64,000 nucleotides of DNA from Alistipes sp. (GCA_017560425.1 JAFZEX010000002.1:1-64000), one strand, 5' to 3'; counted from the first letter of the stretch, positions 17,372 to 26,851 are shown. Program-made: numbers and translations. Notes: a model not told the origin generated them from the sequence alone.

Positions 17372-18628
17372 TCAGCTCTTCGCCCTATTAACCACGTGTT
17401 CCATGATAATAACCATTATCACGCCCATGGCAAATCCGTTGCCCAACAATGGCTCGATAATCTGTGGCATGATGCCTCGTGGCATAAGCTGGAAGAGCAT
17501 AGCCATCATTATCGGAAGACCTATGGTCAGTCCCTCGCCAAACGAGCGTACCGACTGTGTAGTGTGTAGCATCTCGAGCGATGCGGCAAGCTGCGTACCC
17601 ATCAAGAATAGGAGTATCACGCCGATAACGGGGTTGGGTATCGCCGTGAGTGCCCATATCACTCTGTCGGATAGCGAGCAGAGCATCAGGAGTATCGTTG
17701 CAGGGATTAGCGCATAGCGTGAAGCACAACCTGTTGAGGCTACGATGCCTGGGCTCATGGAGTAGTTCACAGGGCCGAGAATGCCTAACGAGCCCGCCAC
17801 GATGTTGGCTAAGCCCGTGATGCGCACGCCACGCTTAAGACGTGATGACATACCCTCGGTTTGTAGCATCTTGCCAAGCGACTCGATAGAGCCTATGTCG
17901 TTGATAAGCAGTGCTATGTAGCATATGAAGAATGCCACCACAAGACCCCAATCGAGCCTAAACTCGCTGATGAAGAGTCCGTCGAGCGTCACCTTACTTG
18001 GCGTGAACTCTTTGAGTGGAAATATGGCATAGTATGCCACGCTGCCCACAACCAGCGCTATGGGTGTCACAAGGCTCTTGGCAACGCCACGAAGCTTGCG
18101 GTTGAGCACAACCATTATGGGTGCTGCCACAAGGGCGAATACAAGACCAAAGATATGCTCGGTGTGCGATGCCTGAGCAGGGAATATTAGGTTTTTGATT
18201 ACGGGCGTAAGCGTGAAGGCTATGAGCATGAGTATCACCACCACGATGCGTGGCGTGAAGAGCTTCTGTACATGCTTGATAAGTCCACCAAACGTAACCA
18301 ACGTGATGAGCACGCCACCAAGGGCTATCGACGAGTAGATGGCATTGCCGTTGCTCTTGCTCGCAAGGGCCGATAGTACGCCCACAAGCAACACCGACGC
18401 AGGACCAACAACCAGCGGAAGACGGTGACCCCAAATGACCTGAATAAGACCCGTAAGTCCCATTATCATAAACATCTTCTGACCGAAGAATAGTCGCTCG
18501 GCGGGTGAGCCCTGTGCCACAAAGACACTTGTTACAACCACTGCCACAGCAAGGATAAACCATTGCAGGGCATATAGCGACAGCTGCGATAGTGGCAGTC
18601 GGTCATCTACATTGTATTTAAGTTTCAT
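17372..18628 (-). CDS. NCS2-family purine/pyrimidine permease
   Basis: A 418-aa inner-membrane protein with a dozen or more hydrophobic segments, resembling uracil/xanthine permeases (QWFILAVAVVVTSVF start, LPLVVGPASVLLVG near residue 75). It probably imports a nucleobase with protons. The gene sits 15 nt downstream of guanine deaminase, so guanine, hypoxanthine or xanthine is more likely than uracil (inference from context). Confidence 0.88.
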   Translation of the reverse strand: MKLKYNVDDRLPLSQLSLYALQWFILAVAVVVTSVFVAQGSPAERLFFGQKMFMIMGLTGLIQVIWGHRLPLVVGPASVLLVGVLSALASKSNGNAIYSSIALGGVLITLVTFGGLIKHVQKLFTPRIVVVILMLIAFTLTPVIKNLIFPAQASHTEHIFGLVFALVAAPIMVVLNRKLRGVAKSLVTPIALVVGSVAYYAIFPLKEFTPSKVTLDGLFISEFRLDWGLVVAFFICYIALLINDIGSIESLGKMLQTEGMSSRLKRGVRITGLANIVAGSLGILGPVNYSMSPGIVASTGCASRYALIPATILLMLCSLSDRVIWALTAIPNPVIGVILLFLMGTQLAASLEMLHTTQSVRSFGEGLTIGLPIMMAMLFQLMPRGIMPQIIEPLLGNGFAMGVIMVIIMEHVVNRAKS

Positions 18629-18643
18629 CGTACAGCTAAGTTG

Positions 18644-19162
18644 TTAGTACTCGACCTTGTCGGTTTTGTTTTGCCACTTTACGAATGCAGCTAATGCCTC
18701 GCTACGCATGAAGTGCTCGCAGTGTATCGAGCGGTGGTCGTAGTCGAGGCGTAGCTGATCGTAGATAAACGAGTCGTCGAACTCGATGGCGGCAGCGTCA
18801 CGCTTTGTGTTGGCGTAACATATGCGCTCGATACCCGCCCAATAGAGGGCACTAAGGCACATGGGGCATGGCTCACACGAGGTGTATACCGTGCAGCCAC
18901 CAAGGTCGAAGGTTTGCAGCTTCTGACACGCATTGCGTATTGCCACAACCTCGGCATGTGCCGTAGGGTCGTTGTTCGGAACTACTCGATTTGCGCCTGT
19001 GGCAATAAGCTCGCCATTGCGCACGATGATAGCACCAAACGGACCTCCTCCGCTGTCGATATTCTCGATAGATAGCTCAATTGCCATCTGCATGAATTTC
19101 TGATCTTCTGCGCTATAGTCGGTGCGCTCGGGAAGACCATTCTGGGTATCGAACTTTGTCAT
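18644..19162 (-). CDS. guaD: Guanine deaminase (cytidine-deaminase fold)
   Basis: Converts guanine to xanthine. The 172-aa zinc enzyme has the HAE motif (69-71) with catalytic Glu and PCxxC-type CEPCPMC (96-102). NDPTAHAEVVAIR and the C-terminal FDDSFIYDQL resemble the Bacillus-type guanine deaminase rather than tRNA adenosine deaminase. It lies between a secreted SH3 protein (15-nt gap) and a nucleobase permease (15-nt gap) and probably feeds purine salvage together with the permease. Confidence 0.9.
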   Translation of the reverse strand: MTKFDTQNGLPERTDYSAEDQKFMQMAIELSIENIDSGGGPFGAIIVRNGELIATGANRVVPNNDPTAHAEVVAIRNACQKLQTFDLGGCTVYTSCEPCPMCLSALYWAGIERICYANTKRDAAAIEFDDSFIYDQLRLDYDHRSIHCEHFMRSEALAAFVKWQNKTDKVEY

Positions 19163-19177
19163 TACCTAAACTAATTT

Positions 19178-20245
19178 TTACTTCTTCTTTGTAAGCACAA
19201 TAATTACACCAACCAACGCAGCGATAACGCCTACGAGTAGAATAATTATTATCAATGTGCCGATGCCCAAGCCATCGTTGCTTGCTGATGACTCCTCAGT
19301 AGCCTTTATGACCTTGTTGAGCTCTATACGCTTACCGTCCATCTCGTAGAAGAGGCTCTTCTGAGTGTTGTCGATGTAGATGACCGGCAAGTTCTCCTCA
19401 GGAATGATTGCCATAAACCAGCACTGGCTTGTGATGTTAAACTTGTAGCCGATGGTGTATCGCTCCTTCTTAACATCTGAAAGGTCGATTGCAGTTGTTG
19501 AGCTCTGGTTGGTATATGCCTTGCGCTTCTCGATAAGTGCTACGCAACCAACGTTGCTCTCTGACCTCCACTCGCCGATAGTCCACTCAAACTCAGCAGG
19601 AACCTTGCCGCTCTTTGACTCGTAAAGAACACGCTTAAGGTCGTTCTCTGTGAGGTTTGATGTGTCTACTGCAGCCGACTTAGCCATGCGCTTCTTGTGC
19701 TGATCTGAGTTGTAGCGATAGAATGAGCCGATGTTGTGTGTGTCGAGGTTTACGGGGTATGTCTGCTTCCATGTGCCGTTTGATGCTGTGAAGGTGATGT
19801 TGTTGCCACCTGTGAGTCGCCACTTACCTGTTACAGTAACCTCGCCCTTGTATGTAAACTTACCACTCTTGTCGCACGCAATAACATAGTCGTTGTCGTT
19901 GATCCATGTGCCTGCAAGCCATGTTGCCTTGATGCTGAGGTTTACGGCAGCAACAGGGCTCCAACCCACCTGCGACTTAGCAACGTAGCCATAGATGCCC
20001 TTATAATAGATATAGTACCAATTATTGTTGTTGTAGGCAACCTCAATAAACTCGGCTGGGAAGTTACCATTAGGAATTGCGCCAAGCACAGTACTCTTTG
20101 TTGTTGGCTGCTGACGAATGTTTACATAGCCGTCATACGCATTGCTGTAGATGTAGTCTTCATAGTAACCAGCAAATGCAGAGTTGTCGATGCCCGCAAA
20201 AGCAAGCATTGCAACACACATTAAAATTCTGTAAATGTTTTTCAT
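19178..20245 (-). CDS. Secreted SH3-domain protein with C-terminal membrane anchor
   Basis: A 355-aa protein with a signal peptide (about 1-25, ending SAFA), a bacterial SH3-like domain (about 38-92; GYVNIRQQPTTKSTVLGAIP and GIYGYVAKSQV), a beta-rich middle domain of unknown type, and one C-terminal membrane helix (about 325-352) followed by KKK. It is probably exported and anchored, with the SH3 domain facing the periplasm or peptidoglycan. It shares a strand and a 15-nt gap with guaD, though no functional link is obvious. Confidence 0.72.
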   Translation of the reverse strand: MKNIYRILMCVAMLAFAGIDNSAFAGYYEDYIYSNAYDGYVNIRQQPTTKSTVLGAIPNGNFPAEFIEVAYNNNNWYYIYYKGIYGYVAKSQVGWSPVAAVNLSIKATWLAGTWINDNDYVIACDKSGKFTYKGEVTVTGKWRLTGGNNITFTASNGTWKQTYPVNLDTHNIGSFYRYNSDQHKKRMAKSAAVDTSNLTENDLKRVLYESKSGKVPAEFEWTIGEWRSESNVGCVALIEKRKAYTNQSSTTAIDLSDVKKERYTIGYKFNITSQCWFMAIIPEENLPVIYIDNTQKSLFYEMDGKRIELNKVIKATEESSASNDGLGIGTLIIIILLVGVIAALVGVIIVLTKKK

Positions 20246-20293
20246 GGTGTAAGTTATTAATTAGTTATTTTGTATCGCTTTTTGTGTTGGCTA

Positions 20294-20725
20294 TTAATAT
20301 CTTGCAGGGTATAGCTTGCAAGAGTAGCGCTTGTTGCCCTTTACAACATACATGATACCAATAAACTCACCTCTGCCATTGAATGTGCCCTCGAAGCTTG
20401 CTGTTAGCTGACCATCGTTGGTGAACTCGTGAAGCTTTACGATTCCGTCGTAGTCTGTGCTACCTACGAGATAGAGTTTGTTATTAGAGCCATACTTGTT
20501 GTAGTAGTACCAACCTGAGTACTCGCCATTTGAGTAAAAATTCAAGTACATGGTAATCTTTAGGTTGTCACCAATTGTACCTGTGTAGTATGAGCTCTCA
20601 AGCAATCTTGGATTTTCACTCTTTGTAGGCTCATTTGATGGCTCGTTGTTTGCCATTGCCTGCTGTGATGTGCCGAGTGTGAAGAGTGCACATACCGCAA
20701 TGAATGATGCAAAAAACTTTTTCAT
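20294..20725 (-). CDS. Small secreted protein, unknown function
   Basis: A 143-aa protein with a signal peptide (about 1-25, ending QAMA) and a beta-rich remainder with repeated Tyr/Gly (YSGWYYYNKYG). It resembles the middle part of the neighbouring SH3 protein in style: both appear to describe extracellular substances with an SxYYTG start. Not a family I can name. It sits between the SH3 gene (48-nt gap) and the sulfatase-fold enzyme on the same strand. Confidence 0.65.
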   Translation of the reverse strand: MKKFFASFIAVCALFTLGTSQQAMANNEPSNEPTKSENPRLLESSYYTGTIGDNLKITMYLNFYSNGEYSGWYYYNKYGSNNKLYLVGSTDYDGIVKLHEFTNDGQLTASFEGTFNGRGEFIGIMYVVKGNKRYSCKLYPARY

Positions 20726-20741
20726 AGTGCAAATTGTTTAA

Positions 20742-22298
20742 TTAGTTATTTGTATTGTTAAATATATCATATTTGGCGTTATATATCTCGCTCTCGATGC
20801 TTAGTGAGCTAAGCACGGTGTGGAACACGCAGTACTGCTCGGCGAGCTCTATATCCTTAATTGTGCGCTCAGAGTCGGAGTGCCACACGATAAACGGAAT
20901 GTCGAACTGCTCGGCGGGAGCCATCGACTTAGGCATGCCGTGCATATATAGGTTGTTTTCGCCCAACGACTCGCCATGGTCCGATACAAATAGCATTGTC
21001 ACCCTCCACCCCTCGAGCGTGCGTAGCTCCTCGATGGTGGTGTGCACGATGTAGTCGGTATAGAGAATGGTGTTGTCGTAGGCATTTATCAGCTCGTCGT
21101 GGTCAGCCTCAGCCATCTCGACGGTGGTGCACACGGGTGTGAACCTCTCGAACTCGGCTGGGTACTTCTTGTAGTAGGTGGGGCCGTGGCTTGTGCTGGT
21201 GTGCAACACCACCAACACCTTGCTCTTGTCGCTCGACTTGATGCGCTCGGCAAGCCCCTCCACTAAGATGCCATCGTAGCGCTCGTCTGTATCGGGATAT
21301 TTTGCCTTTAGTGTTGCAACCTTCTCAATGTTAGCGATATGCAGTGGTGGCTCGCCCCAATTGCTTGTGCGCCACACCACATCTACGCCACTGCGATATA
21401 GGTAGTTGGGGAGTATCTCGTAGAGCTTGTTTGTTGGCTGATGATCGATGATTGCCTTCACGCCCGCCGTGGTGTATGTCGCTGCCGACTCGGCATGTAG
21501 TGTCACCACAGAGTCCTGCTTTAGAAGTGGGTTAGTTTCACGCTCGTAGCCATACAACGAGAAGTTTTTGCTACGTGCCGACTCGCCAATAATCACCACG
21601 CACACCTCTTTATTGTCGTTCGTTATCGTAGCATCGGGGAGCAATATCTCCTTGGCGTTTAGACGCTTCCAGCTGTTGTAGTAGCGCACGGTGTTCACGG
21701 TGTAGGACCATGGAAGGATTATGCTGCCGAGGCGTGGCACGTTGCGGTCGATCCATAGCGTGTTGCTTAGGTTGGCAACGCCCACGAGGAGTATTATGCC
21801 GAGCGACGCAAGCGCTGTCGTGCCCATCTGCTTTAGCTTGCCGTAGTCGATTTTGGTCTTAAACAGCCACACGCAGGGCACTATACCGAGCAGCACGAAG
21901 TAGAGAATGCCACTTAGCGAGAAGTAGCCCGAAGCCTCCGAGTAGCGGGTGTTGAATACGTTGCCCATCATCTCGCTGGTGATAAGCACCTCGTAGCCAT
22001 TTATGAAGTATAGCGCTAAGGCGTTGAATAGTAGGCTTATGGCGATTATCGTCTTGCCCACTATGCGACCGCAATATATCAGTAGGTAGATAAGCAACAT
22101 GTGCACAGCAAAGAGAATTATTGCTATGCTACATAGTATTATTATGCCATTTGCGCCCTCCTCGGTGCTCTCCATAACACCCCTAAGCAGTGGAATGTTG
22201 TAGCCTACGATGGTGAATAGGCTGAGCATAGCCGAGAATAGGGCTATGTGCATCGGCTTCGAAAACAATCTGCCGAGTATGTTTTTGACTCTACTCAT
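20742..22298 (-). CDS. Phosphoethanolamine-transferase-like membrane sulfatase-fold enzyme
   Basis: A 518-aa protein with about five N-terminal membrane helices (within 1-185) and a periplasmic alkaline-phosphatase-fold domain. Motifs of the EptA/CptA family are visible: VVIIGESARSKNFSLYGYERETNPLL (Glu metal ligand), a catalytic Thr in the TYTTAG segment, and SDHGESLGENNLYMHG. It probably moves phosphoethanolamine from phosphatidylethanolamine to lipid A or another glycan. Its start overlaps the end of the upstream PHP phosphoesterase gene by 8 nt, so the two are translationally coupled. Confidence 0.88.
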   Translation of the reverse strand: MSRVKNILGRLFSKPMHIALFSAMLSLFTIVGYNIPLLRGVMESTEEGANGIIILCSIAIILFAVHMLLIYLLIYCGRIVGKTIIAISLLFNALALYFINGYEVLITSEMMGNVFNTRYSEASGYFSLSGILYFVLLGIVPCVWLFKTKIDYGKLKQMGTTALASLGIILLVGVANLSNTLWIDRNVPRLGSIILPWSYTVNTVRYYNSWKRLNAKEILLPDATITNDNKEVCVVIIGESARSKNFSLYGYERETNPLLKQDSVVTLHAESAATYTTAGVKAIIDHQPTNKLYEILPNYLYRSGVDVVWRTSNWGEPPLHIANIEKVATLKAKYPDTDERYDGILVEGLAERIKSSDKSKVLVVLHTSTSHGPTYYKKYPAEFERFTPVCTTVEMAEADHDELINAYDNTILYTDYIVHTTIEELRTLEGWRVTMLFVSDHGESLGENNLYMHGMPKSMAPAEQFDIPFIVWHSDSERTIKDIELAEQYCVFHTVLSSLSIESEIYNAKYDIFNNTNN

Positions 22299-23517
22299 GC
22301 CTCTTATCTCTTTTGCGCCATAGGCGATAGGTTGCCACTATTGTTGCACCACACAGGGTTGCTAATAGTAGGTTGTATAGTATTGTAAGCGTGATGTTTA
22401 CGCTGTGTTCCGAGTTGGTTGTGGGGTAGTCGCCACGGCTCTTGTCGTAACGAGCAAAGGGGTTGGTGTATATCACCTCGCCCGTCGAGAAGTATGCCAC
22501 AAAACGTGCATATGGCTCGTCGTGGGGTAGTGCGTACTCCACCTTGTCGGTGTCGCTTAGCTCAATGAGCGTGCGGTGCTCGCTGCCGTAGGCTACTATG
22601 CGCTCCGCCTTTGCAGATAGCGATAGATAGATTGTGTTGCCATCTACGCCTATCGATGTTATGCGTGGCAGGGTGCTGTTTGCTGCATATTTCTGCTCCC
22701 AATCGCCTGAACCATAGTCGGGTAGGCGCATCGAGTAGTAGCCACCCTCACGTAGTGTGCGTGCCACGTCTGTCCACTCTGTGCTTGGCGACGATAGGAA
22801 GTTGCATCGGCGAGCAATCTTGTCGCTACGCTCGGGGTGGTGCAGGTCGTCGTTGGCAACACCAAATGAGTAGTGCCCAGCGCTTAGCGCCACGTCCCAA
22901 TATTCGCACTCGGTGGAGTGTCCGCTGTCAAGCTCCACAATCATATATCCCGATAGCTTGCGCATAATGTTGTCCGTGGTTAGCGGTGTTCGCAACGGGT
23001 GGTTTAGCTGCACAAAGTCGTACTCGGCGTTGAGGCGGTCTATCTGCCATTGGCGCTGCGAGGCGAGCACGGGGAGTAGATGGTCGAAGAGCATAACACG
23101 CTCAGCGCCAAATGCTAACTTGTGATATTTCAGTAAGTTGTAGCCATGCTCATATGCGAGGGCATAATCCTCGTGGCGTGGGTGCTGGGTACGATAGTTG
23201 TGGTTTGTGATAGTTACTATGTCGTAGCCGAGTTTGTCGTATGCCTCGAGGGTATTGCTTGGCGTGTATTCGCACTCGTTTAGTGGTGATTCTATGCGTG
23301 TGTGAGTGTGGAAGTTGGCACGCTTCCATGTCGCTGCGGAGTCCACGTTGCGGTAGGGGTTGAATATGTCGTCGCCGCTAAATGGCTTAGGGTCAGCAAA
23401 ATCGTATATCGGGCTGAGGCTCGTTGTAAGCACAATGCATACCACCACAAGCAGGAGCGTTGCCACACTCTTGCCTATGATAGTCATCAATTTACTATGT
23501 CCGCCTCTGCGTTCCAC
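22291..23517 (-). CDS. Membrane-anchored PHP-domain phosphoesterase
   Basis: A 408-aa protein with an N-terminal membrane helix (about 15-34) and a C-terminal one (about 372-398). Between them lies a PHP metallophosphoesterase domain: FHTHTRIE (His70, His72), TITNHN, a later QLNHP, ELDSGH and VANDDLHH, supplying the usual metal ligands. It is likely periplasmic, probably hydrolysing a phosphodiester or phosphomonoester in the envelope. The 8-nt overlap with the phosphoethanolamine-transferase-like gene suggests they act on the same molecule (inference). Confidence 0.82.
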   Translation of the reverse strand: MERRGGHSKLMTIIGKSVATLLLVVVCIVLTTSLSPIYDFADPKPFSGDDIFNPYRNVDSAATWKRANFHTHTRIESPLNECEYTPSNTLEAYDKLGYDIVTITNHNYRTQHPRHEDYALAYEHGYNLLKYHKLAFGAERVMLFDHLLPVLASQRQWQIDRLNAEYDFVQLNHPLRTPLTTDNIMRKLSGYMIVELDSGHSTECEYWDVALSAGHYSFGVANDDLHHPERSDKIARRCNFLSSPSTEWTDVARTLREGGYYSMRLPDYGSGDWEQKYAANSTLPRITSIGVDGNTIYLSLSAKAERIVAYGSEHRTLIELSDTDKVEYALPHDEPYARFVAYFSTGEVIYTNPFARYDKSRGDYPTTNSEHSVNITLTILYNLLLATLCGATIVATYRLWRKRDKRHE

Positions 23518-23592
23518 TATCTACACAATTATTACAATTTACAAAAATAGCAAAATTTTCTTAAATTGTTCTCTGCTTTGGCGAAAATATGT

Positions 23593-23719
23593 GGTGTTGG
23601 CGTGTGGGGTTAGGCTTGGTCTATCTCAAAAGAAGATCCCCTCGGGATAGTACACCTAAGTACAGCCCGAGGGGTCTTACTTTTGCGATGGGTCGAGAAT
23701 GACCCATTATCACAACACA
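23593..23719 (-). repeat. 127-bp palindromic gene-end element, copy C
   Basis: On the minus strand it starts 3 nt after the stop of the histone-like gene with TGTGTTGT. The far terminus (near 23593) has decayed. The internal stem AGACCCCTCGGG/CCCGAGGGGATCTT and the CTGTAC...GTACTAT loop are kept; one arm carries an extra base compared with copies B and E. Confidence 0.82.
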
Positions 23720-23722
23720 ATG

Positions 23723-23899
23723 CTATTTCTTAGCCTCCTCTACAGATACCTTACGGAACTCCTTGAGAAGCTTTGTGAGCTCCAAAGCTGCCTTACGTGC
23801 ACGTGTGCCAGCTGCCTTGTTGTTCTTCTCTGCCTGCAAAGCTGCGTTTGCTGCAAATGCCTCATACTGTGCTGCGATGTTTTCTACTAAAGTCTTCAT
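23723..23899 (-). CDS. Histone H1-like (Hc1-type) small DNA-binding protein
   Basis: A 58-aa protein that starts MKTLVENIAAQYEAF and ends KVSVEEAKK, rich in Ala and Lys with AAGTRARKAALEL in the middle. This matches the short Bacteroidetes family related to chlamydial Hc1. It probably binds and compacts DNA. It has its own strong promoter (23931-23959), is monocistronic, and palindromic element C follows 3 nt after the TAG. Confidence 0.85.
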   Translation of the reverse strand: MKTLVENIAAQYEAFAANAALQAEKNNKAAGTRARKAALELTKLLKEFRKVSVEEAKK

Positions 23900-23930
23900 A
23901 TTTGTAAAATGTTAAATGGTTTTCTTTTCG

Positions 23931-23959
23931 CAAAGATATAAAAATATTTTAAATATCAA
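23931..23959 (-). promoter_or_regulatory. Promoter of the histone-like gene
   Basis: Minus-strand TTG (23959-23957), 18-nt gap, TATCTTTG (23938-23931), giving a leader of about 25 nt. Confidence 0.7.
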
Positions 23960-24100
23960 CAATTTTTTCCATTGATTTTAAGCATAAACCCATGATTTGC
24001 CGACAAATCGGCACGTTTTAGTGCATAAAAAAACCATTTTTACCACTCCTCTTTCTCGAAATAGTCGTCGATATAGCCACAAAATACCTATTTGTGGGGA

Positions 24101-24131
24101 TTGATGGCGAGCACATAAATTACTACCTTTG
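24101..24131 (+). promoter_or_regulatory. Promoter of feoAB
   Basis: TTG (24101-24103), 20-nt gap, TACCTTTG (24124-24131), 29 nt before the start codon. No Fur-box-like palindrome was recognised nearby. Confidence 0.72.
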
Positions 24132-24160
24132 CGCCATTAATAATATAAATAGTTTAGATT

Positions 24161-26527
24161 ATGCGACTTAGTGAGCTAAAAACGGGAGAGTCGGCTGTCG
24201 TGGTCAAGGTGTTGGGCTACGGTGGCTTCCGTCGTCGTATAATCGAGATGGGATTTGTGCGTGGCCAAAGTGTGAGTGTTGTGCTGGACGCACCCCTTAA
24301 GGATCCTATTGAGTACCATATCATGGGCTACGACATATCGCTACGCCGTAAGGAGGCCGAGATGATCGAGGTTATGACCCTCGAGGAGGCTGAGCGCCTG
24401 ACATCATCTGCCGAGGATATTGTCGTTGGCGATGCCGACCTTTTCGAGCGTGCACTAAGCTCGCAGCAGCATACTATCTCTGTGGGTCTTGTAGGCAACC
24501 CTAATGCCGGCAAGACATCGTTGTTCAACACGCTCTCGGGTCGTAGCGAGCATGTGGGCAACTATAGCGGCGTTACGGTAGATGCCAAGCGTGGTACACT
24601 CAGCCATAAGGGCTACACCATCGAGATTACCGACCTTCCAGGAACATACGCCCTCTCGGCATACTCGCCCGAGGAGAAGTATGTGCGCCGACATATTGTC
24701 GAGAACAGCCCCGACATCATCATCAATACCGTTGTTGCCTCGAACCTCGAGCGCAACCTATACCTCACGACCGAGCTTATCGACATCAACCCCAAGATGG
24801 TTATTGCGCTCAATATGTACGACGAGCTTGAGGCGAGTGGTGCTAAGTTCGACCACGAGGCGTTGGCACGCATGATTGGTGTGCCTATCGTGCCTGTTGT
24901 TGCGCCCACACGCCGAGGCATCGACGAGCTGCTGGATACCATTATTGCCATTCACGAGGGTAGGCATCAGCTCGAGCGCCATGTTCACATCGGCCTTGGT
25001 CAGCTTATCGAGGAGAACCTCGAGGAGCTAAATAGTGATATGCGCCTACACCGTGACGAGCTCCCTGCCCACTTCCCACCACGCTACTTCGCCCTGAAGC
25101 TTATCGAGGGTGATAGCGATGTAAGGGCTATGCTCGAGCCTCTGCCACACTTCTCTCGATGGAGCGCTATGGCAGAGCGTGCAAAAAGAGATATCGAGGA
25201 GGGCTTGGATGTTGATGTGGAGACGGCTATTGCCGAGCGTAAGTATGGCTTTGTGTCGGGAGCGTTGAAGGAGACCTATTCGGCAGAGGGCATAAAGCGC
25301 AACACGCTTAGCGACAAGCTCGACGAGATTGTGACACACCGTCTGTGGGGCTATCCCATCTTCTTTGCCATCATGTGGTTTATGTTCTACTGCACCTTTA
25401 CTTTGGGTGCCTACCCACAGGATTGGATCGATATGGGTGTTCATTGGCTCTACGACAAGGTGCGTGGCATGATGGAGGCTGGTGCTCTGCGTGATATGCT
25501 CACCGATGGCGTTATTAGCGGCGTTGGCAGTGTGCTTATCTTCCTGCCCAACATCATGATATTGTATCTCTTCATATCGTTCCTCGAGGACTCGGGATAC
25601 TTGGCTCGTGCCGCCTTTATCATGGATAAGATTATGCACCGCATGGGTGTTCACGGCAAGTCGTTTATACCTATGGTCATGGGCTTTGGTTGCAATGTGC
25701 CCGCCATTATGGCATGTCGCACCATCGAGTGTCGCACCTCACGCCTTATTACAATATTGGTTGTGCCATTTATGTCGTGCAGTGCCCGCCTACCTATATA
25801 TATGATGATTGTGGGCATCTTCTTCCCCGAGCACGCTGGCACTACGCTCTTCTTGCTCTATGTGTTGGGCATGCTCATGGCTGTTGCCTCGGCACGCCTT
25901 ATGCGTAGGTTTATGTTCCGAGAGCAGGAGGCACCCTTCGTCATGGAGCTATCGCCATATCGTCTGCCTACCGTGCGTACCACCGTGCGCCATATGTGGA
26001 GCAAGTGTACGCAGTATGTTAAGAAGATGGGTGGACTTATCCTCATAGCCTCGATTGTTGTGTGGCTCTTGAGCTACTATCCACGCCCTGCGCAGGATAC
26101 GCCCGAGGCTGAACGCTACACATACGAGATGTCGTATATGGGCAAGATTGGCAAGGTGTGCGAGCCCGTGTTCCGACCTATGGAGCTCGGCTGGCAAGCC
26201 TCGGTGGCTATCCTGTCGGGAATACCTGCTAAGGAGATTGTTGTGAGCACTATGAATGTGCTCTATGCTCACCCCGACGATGCTGCGGTTGCTGACGAGG
26301 AGGAGCTCTCGCCAAGTGTCAAGGAGCGTATTGCCAAGAGCATGTCGCTACCCTCGGCTGTGGCATTCTTGATATTCTCGCTCTTGTATCTGCCATGCAT
26401 CGCCACGATTATGGCTATCAGCTCGGAGCTTAATTGGAAGTGGGCTATGGGCTCGGCAGTCTATAACACCGCTGTGGCATGGCTTTTGGCTTGGGTTGCT
26501 TACCTCGTAACGGGATTACTACTATGA
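24161..26527 (+). CDS. feoB: Ferrous iron transporter, FeoA-FeoB fusion
   Basis: Imports Fe2+ across the inner membrane. The 788-aa protein starts with a FeoA SH3-like domain (about 1-72), followed by a G domain with G1 GNPNAGKT (112-119) and G3 DLPG (158-161), then a polytopic FeoB membrane part (from about 400) with two Gate-type repeats. FeoA-FeoB fusion is typical of Bacteroidetes. The next gene starts inside its stop codon (ATGA), showing translational coupling to the Cys-rich partner. Confidence 0.96.
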   Translation: MRLSELKTGESAVVVKVLGYGGFRRRIIEMGFVRGQSVSVVLDAPLKDPIEYHIMGYDISLRRKEAEMIEVMTLEEAERLTSSAEDIVVGDADLFERALSSQQHTISVGLVGNPNAGKTSLFNTLSGRSEHVGNYSGVTVDAKRGTLSHKGYTIEITDLPGTYALSAYSPEEKYVRRHIVENSPDIIINTVVASNLERNLYLTTELIDINPKMVIALNMYDELEASGAKFDHEALARMIGVPIVPVVAPTRRGIDELLDTIIAIHEGRHQLERHVHIGLGQLIEENLEELNSDMRLHRDELPAHFPPRYFALKLIEGDSDVRAMLEPLPHFSRWSAMAERAKRDIEEGLDVDVETAIAERKYGFVSGALKETYSAEGIKRNTLSDKLDEIVTHRLWGYPIFFAIMWFMFYCTFTLGAYPQDWIDMGVHWLYDKVRGMMEAGALRDMLTDGVISGVGSVLIFLPNIMILYLFISFLEDSGYLARAAFIMDKIMHRMGVHGKSFIPMVMGFGCNVPAIMACRTIECRTSRLITILVVPFMSCSARLPIYMMIVGIFFPEHAGTTLFLLYVLGMLMAVASARLMRRFMFREQEAPFVMELSPYRLPTVRTTVRHMWSKCTQYVKKMGGLILIASIVVWLLSYYPRPAQDTPEAERYTYEMSYMGKIGKVCEPVFRPMELGWQASVAILSGIPAKEIVVSTMNVLYAHPDDAAVADEEELSPSVKERIAKSMSLPSAVAFLIFSLLYLPCIATIMAISSELNWKWAMGSAVYNTAVAWLLAWVAYLVTGLLL

Positions 26528-26673
26528 TAACGTGGCAAGATTTGACAGTTTGGGCTGTCGCTGTGGTGGTATTCGTGCTCTTGGTGGTGCGTGTATGGCG
26601 CTTTTTTGAGTGTCGAGGAACAACGGCGTGCGACGGCTGTAGTAAGGAGTGCGACCACCGACGAGTGAAATAA
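26524..26673 (+). CDS. FeoB-associated Cys-rich membrane protein
   Basis: A 49-aa protein: one membrane helix (about 8-24), Cys30, then CDGCSKEC (36-43) and a basic tail. This matches the small FeoB-associated family, thought to aid iron transport, perhaps by metal binding at the cytoplasmic face. The ATG at 26524 overlaps the feoB TGA, which fixes the start; longer in-frame extension would run into feoB. A heptamer repeat begins immediately after its TAA. Confidence 0.85.
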   Translation: MITWQDLTVWAVAVVVFVLLVVRVWRFFECRGTTACDGCSKECDHRRVK

Positions 26674-26749
26674 TGAAAGGTGAGAGGTGAAAGGTGAAAG
26701 GTGAGAGGTGAAAGGTGAGAGGTGAAAAGTGAGGTGTGCTTTGCGCGAG
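26674..26749 (+). repeat. GGTGARA heptamer tract starting at a stop codon
   Basis: It begins directly after the TAA of the FeoB-associated gene: about eight heptamers GGTGAGA/GGTGAAA, then GGTGTGCTTTGCGCGAG. The same arrangement, in the same orientation relative to its gene, occurs after the DUF4294 gene (33700-33786, minus strand). Confidence 0.8.
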
Positions 26750-26845
26750 AGTTAATTAGTAATTAGTAGAGAGCAAATAGTAATAAAAGCTAGAAAATAT
26801 TACTCACTACTCATTAAAAAAGGTTTTCGCTACTCATTTACAAAA
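26750..26845. repeat. AATTAGT heptamer hairpin, second copy
   Basis: TTAATTAGTAATTAGTAG faces TACTCACTACTCATT, with AGCTAGAAAATATTACT at the centre, between the convergent FeoB-associated and symporter genes. Part of the family at 6.35 and 36.33 kb. Confidence 0.7.
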
Positions 26846-26851
26846 AATAGT

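Noticed and set aside
25046..25654. Long minus-strand open frame inside feoB
   Set aside because: Antisense shadow of a clearly conserved feoB region; His/Gln-rich translation without a family.
26674..26749. Tandem tracts as CRISPR
   Set aside because: Units are 7-9 bp with no spacers and no cas genes.
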